Source: Caldilineales bacterium (GTDB taxonomy: Bacteria > Chloroflexota > Anaerolineae > Caldilineales > Caldilineaceae). Taken from it: a DNA stretch of 64,000 bases. The stretch spans positions 18,940 to 82,939 of the forward strand of contig JAAXGZ010000152.1 of NCBI GenBank assembly GCA_012271135.1. The letters are read 5' to 3'. Below the pieces are notes generated by a model that made no database searches, was not told the DNA's origin, and was given only the letters and a program-made list of their open reading frames with translations. A program made the position numbers and the translations under genes. Each line of letters begins with the position of its first letter. Position 1 is the stretch's first letter. Positions 59,001-64,000 of this stretch are shown here, in pieces.

Positions 59001-59050
59001 GGCCGGACGGCAGGGACCCGCTGTGGTGCAGGTCCCCACCGTCGTCGGCC
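59001..59050 (-). promoter_or_regulatory. imperfect long hairpin between SBP and oppB genes
   Basis: GGCCGGACGGCAGGGACC...GGTCCCCACCGTCGTCGGCC. Confidence 0.65.
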
Positions 59051-59074
59051 GGCTATGCAATCGCGGGCGGGGGC

Positions 59075-61096
59075 TTAGGAGTGGTCCGCCGGATTGTCCC
59101 AGTAGTAGGTTTCGGTGTGAAGCAGATGCTCGTCACCGGTGGTGTCGTCCAGCGGGAAGCCTTCCAGGTAGCCCATGAAGCCGTTCTTCACGATCACGAG
59201 CTTGGGAGCCTCGCCCAGATAGCCAATCATCGGCAGCTCCTCGGCCCAGATGTCCAGGACCTGCGTGAAGAGCTCGTTGCGTCGGGCATCGGAGGGCTCG
59301 ACGTTGATCTGGTCCATGATTTCCCAGATGTCCCAAATCCAGTGGCCTGCCGGCGGCTCCTCGGAGTTGGGATCAACCCCGTCGGTGTTGCGGTACAGGC
59401 CCCAGGCCACACCCCAAGGGCGGTCAATCATCGTGCCTTCGAAGATCCAGGGAGCCACGATGGGCAGGACCGTGCGGTCACCACCCCAGAAGGCCGCCTC
59501 AATCTCGTTGGCCCGGAAGTGTTCCGTATAGAGGGAGCGTTCGAAGTACTGGTACGTGGCGGTGATGCCTACTTCCGCAAAGTACTTGACGATTTGCAGG
59601 ATGGCATCCTCGCCCTGCGTACCGGGTGAGGCCGTGCCTTCGACGATGAAGCTGAGGACTTCGTCTGTGCCGGGCCAGAGGCGCTGACCAGCATCGTTCT
59701 TTTCGCTGTAGCCGGCTGCGTCGAGAAGCTGGTTGGCCATGTCCGGGTCATACTCGATGTAGGCGCTGGCCTGGGCCATGTTCGCCTGCGGCGAGCTGTT
59801 AAGCGGGCTGTACTGACGCGGGGTCAGGAGACCGTCGAAGACCAGCTCGTTGAGCGTGACGCGGTCGACCGCCACCGACAGGGCCTTGCGGACGTCGGAG
59901 TTCTGGAAGAGTTCGCGCAGGCGCGGATTCTTGGTGGTCTGGTTCAGCTGGATGGCCGTGTGGCCGGAGGCGTAACCCAGGTAGACGGAGTAGTCCCCGC
60001 TCTCCTCGTTTTCCTTGAACAGGGTGAAGCTGTCGAGGGAGACGTGGCGGCCCTGGAAGTCGATCTCGCCGTTGATGATGCGCAGCTCGAAGACGTCGGG
60101 CGTCTCGAAGAGGCGGTGGTTGACGTGATCGATGTAGGGCAGTTGCTGGCCGCCGGAATCCACGAACGGGAAGTACGGGTTGCGCTCCATGACGAAGAGC
60201 TCGTTGGACAGCTCGTTGGCGGCCTTCCACGGGCCTAGGGAGGGCAGGTCCGGGTTGAGGTACCACCAGCGGCGGTCCTCGTAGTACTCGTTCCAAGCGT
60301 TGAAGCCGGCCTCCTCGGTGGCGGCCTGCAACCCGTCCTGGTCGTCGGTCAATTCCATGTGGAACTGCGACAGGTAGTGCCCCGGCAGGTAGATGCGGCG
60401 TGTGGTGCGCAGGGTTTCGTAGATGAACAGCGGCTTGGGTTCGTTGAACGTGTAGGTCGCGCTGTAGTCGTCCCCGGCGCTCAGGCCCATCGTCTCACCG
60501 CCCGACTGCCAGCGCGGGTGGACGGAGGGGTTGATGTCCGTGTTGAGGAGATCGTTCTCGTACCACCAGAGGAGGTCGGCCGAGGTGAACGGAGCGCCGT
60601 CGGACCACTTGGCGCCTTCGCGCAGGTTGAAGGTCCAGGCGGTGGCATCCTCGTTGATCTCCCAGGACTCGGCCAGGCGGGGTTGGACGTTCAGGTCCTG
60701 GTCGTACCAGCCAAGACCGCGGTCCTGCATTTTGGTGGGCCCCCACCGGTCGGATACGCCCCTAAAGCCGCGGCGCATCACGCCGCCGTAGTTGCCGTTG
60801 GAACCGCCAGCGTTGGGCAGCACGCCCGGCGTGCTGGGCAGACGCTCGTCGACGGGCGGCAGGGCGCCGGAGGAGACCATGTCGGCCAGCATCGGTGCTT
60901 CCTTGTAGGTGCCCGTGTCCATGGCTTCCTCTGCAGCCGGGGCCGCGGGGGCCTCTGCAGCCGGGGCGGCTTCCTCGGCTGCCGGTTCGCCACCGCCACC
61001 GCAGGCGACAACTACCGCGCCGGCTGTGGTTACCGCCGACACGCGCATGAACTCACGGCGCGAAAAAGCGTGAGTCCTAGTCCGTTTCCGGGTCAT
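59075..61096 (-). CDS. ABC transporter substrate-binding protein, family 5, lipoprotein
   Basis: SRREFMRVSAVTTAGAVVVAC; LAESWEINEDATAWTFNLREGAKWSDGAPFTSADL. Confidence 0.95.
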   Translation of the reverse strand: MTRKRTRTHAFSRREFMRVSAVTTAGAVVVACGGGGEPAAEEAAPAAEAPAAPAAEEAMDTGTYKEAPMLADMVSSGALPPVDERLPSTPGVLPNAGGSNGNYGGVMRRGFRGVSDRWGPTKMQDRGLGWYDQDLNVQPRLAESWEINEDATAWTFNLREGAKWSDGAPFTSADLLWWYENDLLNTDINPSVHPRWQSGGETMGLSAGDDYSATYTFNEPKPLFIYETLRTTRRIYLPGHYLSQFHMELTDDQDGLQAATEEAGFNAWNEYYEDRRWWYLNPDLPSLGPWKAANELSNELFVMERNPYFPFVDSGGQQLPYIDHVNHRLFETPDVFELRIINGEIDFQGRHVSLDSFTLFKENEESGDYSVYLGYASGHTAIQLNQTTKNPRLRELFQNSDVRKALSVAVDRVTLNELVFDGLLTPRQYSPLNSSPQANMAQASAYIEYDPDMANQLLDAAGYSEKNDAGQRLWPGTDEVLSFIVEGTASPGTQGEDAILQIVKYFAEVGITATYQYFERSLYTEHFRANEIEAAFWGGDRTVLPIVAPWIFEGTMIDRPWGVAWGLYRNTDGVDPNSEEPPAGHWIWDIWEIMDQINVEPSDARRNELFTQVLDIWAEELPMIGYLGEAPKLVIVKNGFMGYLEGFPLDDTTGDEHLLHTETYYWDNPADHS

Positions 61097-61283
61097 GGAA
61101 ACATCTCCTTGGATTGGATTGAGAACGTAGGTTCGGCTGGAGGCAGCCAAGACCGCGACCCGCGCTCCACGCGCACAGGATCGTCGGGCCGTTTAGTATA
61201 CACGGTTGGCGCTGATCGAAGCCGACTGCCGCCATTGGAAACGCGTCCCGGCTGCGACAGGATCCGGCCAGCCACCGCCGGCT

Positions 61284-62408
61284 TCAGTCCCAGTCCAGCG
61301 AACCGCCGGTCTTGTAGTCCGTGACCCGCGTCTCGAAGAAGTTCTTCTCCTTCTGCAGGTCGATGATCTCGGACATCCAGGGGAAGGGGTTGGCTGGCTG
61401 CGGGAACAGTGGGGCCATGCCCAGCTGCTGGCAGCGTCGGTTCACAATGAAGTGCATGTAGGTTTCGCACTGCTGCGCGTTCAGGCCCAGGAAGCCGTTG
61501 GGCATGGTGTCCCGGCTGTAGCCGATCTCCAGCTCGCAGGCCTCGAGGAACATCTGCCGGACTTCGCGCTGGAAGTCCGGGGTCCACAGGTGGGGGTTCT
61601 CGATCTTGATTTGGTTGATGACGTCGATGCCGAAGTTGAGGTGTACCGATTCGTCCCGCAGAATGTACTGGTACATCTCGGCCACGCCGATCATCTTGTT
61701 GCGCCGGCCCAGCGACAGGATTTGGGCGAACCCAGTGTAGAACCACATGCCCTCGAAGATGACGTAGAAGGCGATCAAGTCGCGCAGGAACGACTGGTCG
61801 GCCGCCGGCGTGCCGGTGCGGAAGTCCGGGTCGGCGAAGGTCTGGGTGTACTGCAGGGCCCAGGCCGCCTTGTCCGTGATGGAGGGAATCTCCCGGTACA
61901 TGTTGAAGAGTTCGCCTTCGTCGAGGCCCAGGCTCTCGCAGATGTACTGGAACGTGTGGGTGTGGATGGCCTCCTCGAACGCCTGCCGCAGCAGATACTG
62001 CCGGCACTCGGGATTCGTCAGGTGACGGTAGATGGCCAGGACGATGTTGTTGGCCACCAGTGATTCGGAGGTGGCGAAGAAGCCCAGGTTGCGGCTTACC
62101 ATGAGCCGTTCGTCGGCGGTCAGACCCGAGGCCGACTTCCAGAGCGCAATGTCCGCCTGCATTGCCACTTCCGTGGGCATCCAGTGGTTGTTGCAGCCGG
62201 CCAGGTACTTCTCCCAGGCCCACTGGTACTTAAGGGGGAGCAGCTGGTTGACATCGGCCTGGGCGTTGATCATGGCCTTTTCGCTGACCATGACGCGCCC
62301 GGCTCCGCGATCGATACGGCCCAGGCCGGAGCCGTCCGCCGTGTCGGCGGGCGGGGACATGGTCGGGACGGATATCGTGGGTGTCGGAGAGTTCCAGTTG
62401 AGGGTCAT
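61284..62408 (-). CDS. nrdB: ribonucleotide-diphosphate reductase beta subunit, class Ic-like
   Basis: [67 protein letters not shown]; Phe at radical-Tyr position. Confidence 0.95.
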   Translation of the reverse strand: MTLNWNSPTPTISVPTMSPPADTADGSGLGRIDRGAGRVMVSEKAMINAQADVNQLLPLKYQWAWEKYLAGCNNHWMPTEVAMQADIALWKSASGLTADERLMVSRNLGFFATSESLVANNIVLAIYRHLTNPECRQYLLRQAFEEAIHTHTFQYICESLGLDEGELFNMYREIPSITDKAAWALQYTQTFADPDFRTGTPAADQSFLRDLIAFYVIFEGMWFYTGFAQILSLGRRNKMIGVAEMYQYILRDESVHLNFGIDVINQIKIENPHLWTPDFQREVRQMFLEACELEIGYSRDTMPNGFLGLNAQQCETYMHFIVNRRCQQLGMAPLFPQPANPFPWMSEIIDLQKEKNFFETRVTDYKTGGSLDWD

Positions 62409-62477
62409 TGGTGGGTGGGGTTTGGTGAGGGGGGTAACTGGATGGGAAAGCACTGGCGCAGCGGGATCGGGCGACTG

Positions 62478-63515
62478 TCAGTCCGCCCAGTTCAGAATCA
62501 GGCCCAGGGTCTCCGGGTTCCACGCGGTCAGTTCGGCGTATGCGGCCGGCGCGTCCTCCCAGGCGAAGCGGTGGGTAACCAAACCGGCAACCTGGAGTCT
62601 GCCACTGGCCAGGCAGCGCAGGACCAGGCGGTGGTCGTCCGCCAGCGTCCAGTAACCGGGGGCGCTGTCGGCGGCGGGCCGGACGGAATTGTGCGCGCCG
62701 ATCAGGGTCAGTCCCGTCTTGTGGACGTCCCGGTAGAAGTTGACGTCCGGCGTGTTGCCCCGCGTACTGCCCAGCAGCACCAGACGGCCCTGGCGGCCGA
62801 TGACATCAAAGGCTGCCGTCACGGCGGCGGGGTGTCCGGTGGCATCCACCACCACCTGCGGTTTGCCACCGTCACAGAGGGCCGCGATTCGGTCCAGGTA
62901 GTCGCCCTGCATTTGCAGGGCCGCATCGGCGCCCAGCTCCCGGGCAAGTTCAAGTCGGGTGTCGTCCACATCCAACGTCAAGGCAGGCACCGCGCCGTTG
63001 AGCTTGGCCCACTGCATGGCCAGGAGGCCGATGATGCCCGCGCCCAGCGTGGCGACGCCTTCGCCCAGCTCGATGCGGGCCTTGCGCACTCCCTGCAGGG
63101 CAATGGCGGCCATGAAGAAGAAACAGGCCTGTTCGCTGGCGAGATCGTCCGGTACGGGCGTGCAATGCTGCGGCTGCACGGCCGCAATCCGCTGATGTTC
63201 AACGGGCACGGCCAGCCGGTCCCCCTCCGCCCAGCCGGAGACCTCGGCGCCAACCTCGACCACTTCCGCCACCATGCTGTAGCCGGCTCCCATCGGATAG
63301 TTTCGGGCGGTGTTTTCGAGGCCCAGCAGGAAGGCTCGTTCGGTGCCGGGGCTGATCAGCGAAGCGACGGCCCGAACCAACAGTTGGTTCGGTGCGCAGA
63401 CGGGTAGATCGGAGTGGACGAGTTCGGCGACACCGGGTGCGGTGAACCGGACCTGGGTGTTCAAGGCTCGGGTAGGGGGATGCGGGTTCGGGATGCGCAC
63501 AGCACCCGGGGCCAT
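62478..63515 (-). CDS. zinc-type medium-chain dehydrogenase/reductase
   Basis: LISPGTERAF, GAGIIGLLAMQWAKLNGA Rossmann motif. Confidence 0.87.
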   Translation of the reverse strand: MAPGAVRIPNPHPPTRALNTQVRFTAPGVAELVHSDLPVCAPNQLLVRAVASLISPGTERAFLLGLENTARNYPMGAGYSMVAEVVEVGAEVSGWAEGDRLAVPVEHQRIAAVQPQHCTPVPDDLASEQACFFFMAAIALQGVRKARIELGEGVATLGAGIIGLLAMQWAKLNGAVPALTLDVDDTRLELARELGADAALQMQGDYLDRIAALCDGGKPQVVVDATGHPAAVTAAFDVIGRQGRLVLLGSTRGNTPDVNFYRDVHKTGLTLIGAHNSVRPAADSAPGYWTLADDHRLVLRCLASGRLQVAGLVTHRFAWEDAPAAYAELTAWNPETLGLILNWAD

Positions 63516-63670
63516 GACGCAAACCGGGCACAATCAAAGCACTATATCGTAACCAGATTCGCGCTGAACGCCGACGTTTTTGGAGAGGCAGGCACTGTTT
63601 CAATCTCGTTGATATGGGTGGCGGTCCGTCCTGGGCCTATCCTCCGTACCCGTGGGCTTCCTGCGTCGCT

Positions 63671-64000
63671 TCAGGCCATGCTGCGGGCCATCAGGCGCAC
63701 GAAGTTGAGGGCGCCGGCCTCGGTCTTCAGCCCCCGTGCCAGGCGGGCCCGGGGCTTGAAGCGGCCAAACCAGCCCTCGAGCCGGTTGGTGGAGGCGGGC
63801 ACCTTGGGGTTCCCCTGGCTACGCACCCGTTCGTGCCAGCGTTCCACGAGGTGCCACAGCAGCTTGCGCACCTCCGGCCGCAGGCGCACGCGGCCCTGCA
63901 TCACCGCTTCCCAGAGCGCCAGCAGGACGGGCCCCGCCTCCGGTGGTCGCTCCCGGGCCAGGCGTTGCAGGATCGGCAGCAGGACCCGGTCCAGTAACCG
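63671..64000 (-). mobile_element. C-terminal part of a transposase, cut by window edge
   Basis: RLLDRVLLPILQRLARERPPEAGPVLLALWEAVMQGRVRLRPEVRKLLW...ASTNRLEGWFGRFKPRARLARGLKTEAGALNFVRLM. Confidence 0.7.

Overview
GC-rich bacterial chromosome window; gene content suggests Chloroflexota (inference only). The left ~13 kb is housekeeping: lipoprotein, tRNA-Pro/Gly/Met cluster, mutS2, HD hydrolase, moaB/mog-like, GT2, SAM methyltransferase, truD, Lon-N-like, tRNA-Val, T-box-thrS, infC-rpmI-rplT. Next come a class II Fic protein and a translationally coupled (alpha/alpha)6-type glycosidase-like / YesL-like / G3E GTPase trio. The middle and right hold an accessory/catabolic region: three cytosolic-looking Cys-type sulfatases, three MalEFG-type ABC transporter sets with no ATPase gene, an Opp-type ABC operon coupled to a large putative glycan-processing enzyme, gamma-glutamyltransferase, a CDP-alcohol phosphatidyltransferase, a TPP enzyme and two VapBC-like TA pairs. 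Mobile or decayed elements: an IS630-type element with a C-terminal frameshift, a second internally deleted IS630 element whose ORF spans the element end to end, a decayed TnpB, a decayed YciI/DGPF gene, and a transposase fragment at the right edge. Most interesting: an orphan NrdB with class Ic (Mn/Fe, Phe-for-Tyr) residues; a thrS T-box leader; a probable AUA start for infC; strong hairpins directly after the solute-binding-protein gene in all four SBP-ABC operons; and an apparent import-then-degrade system for sulfated glycans. No CRISPR array or rRNA was seen. All calls come from reading the sequence; no database search was run.
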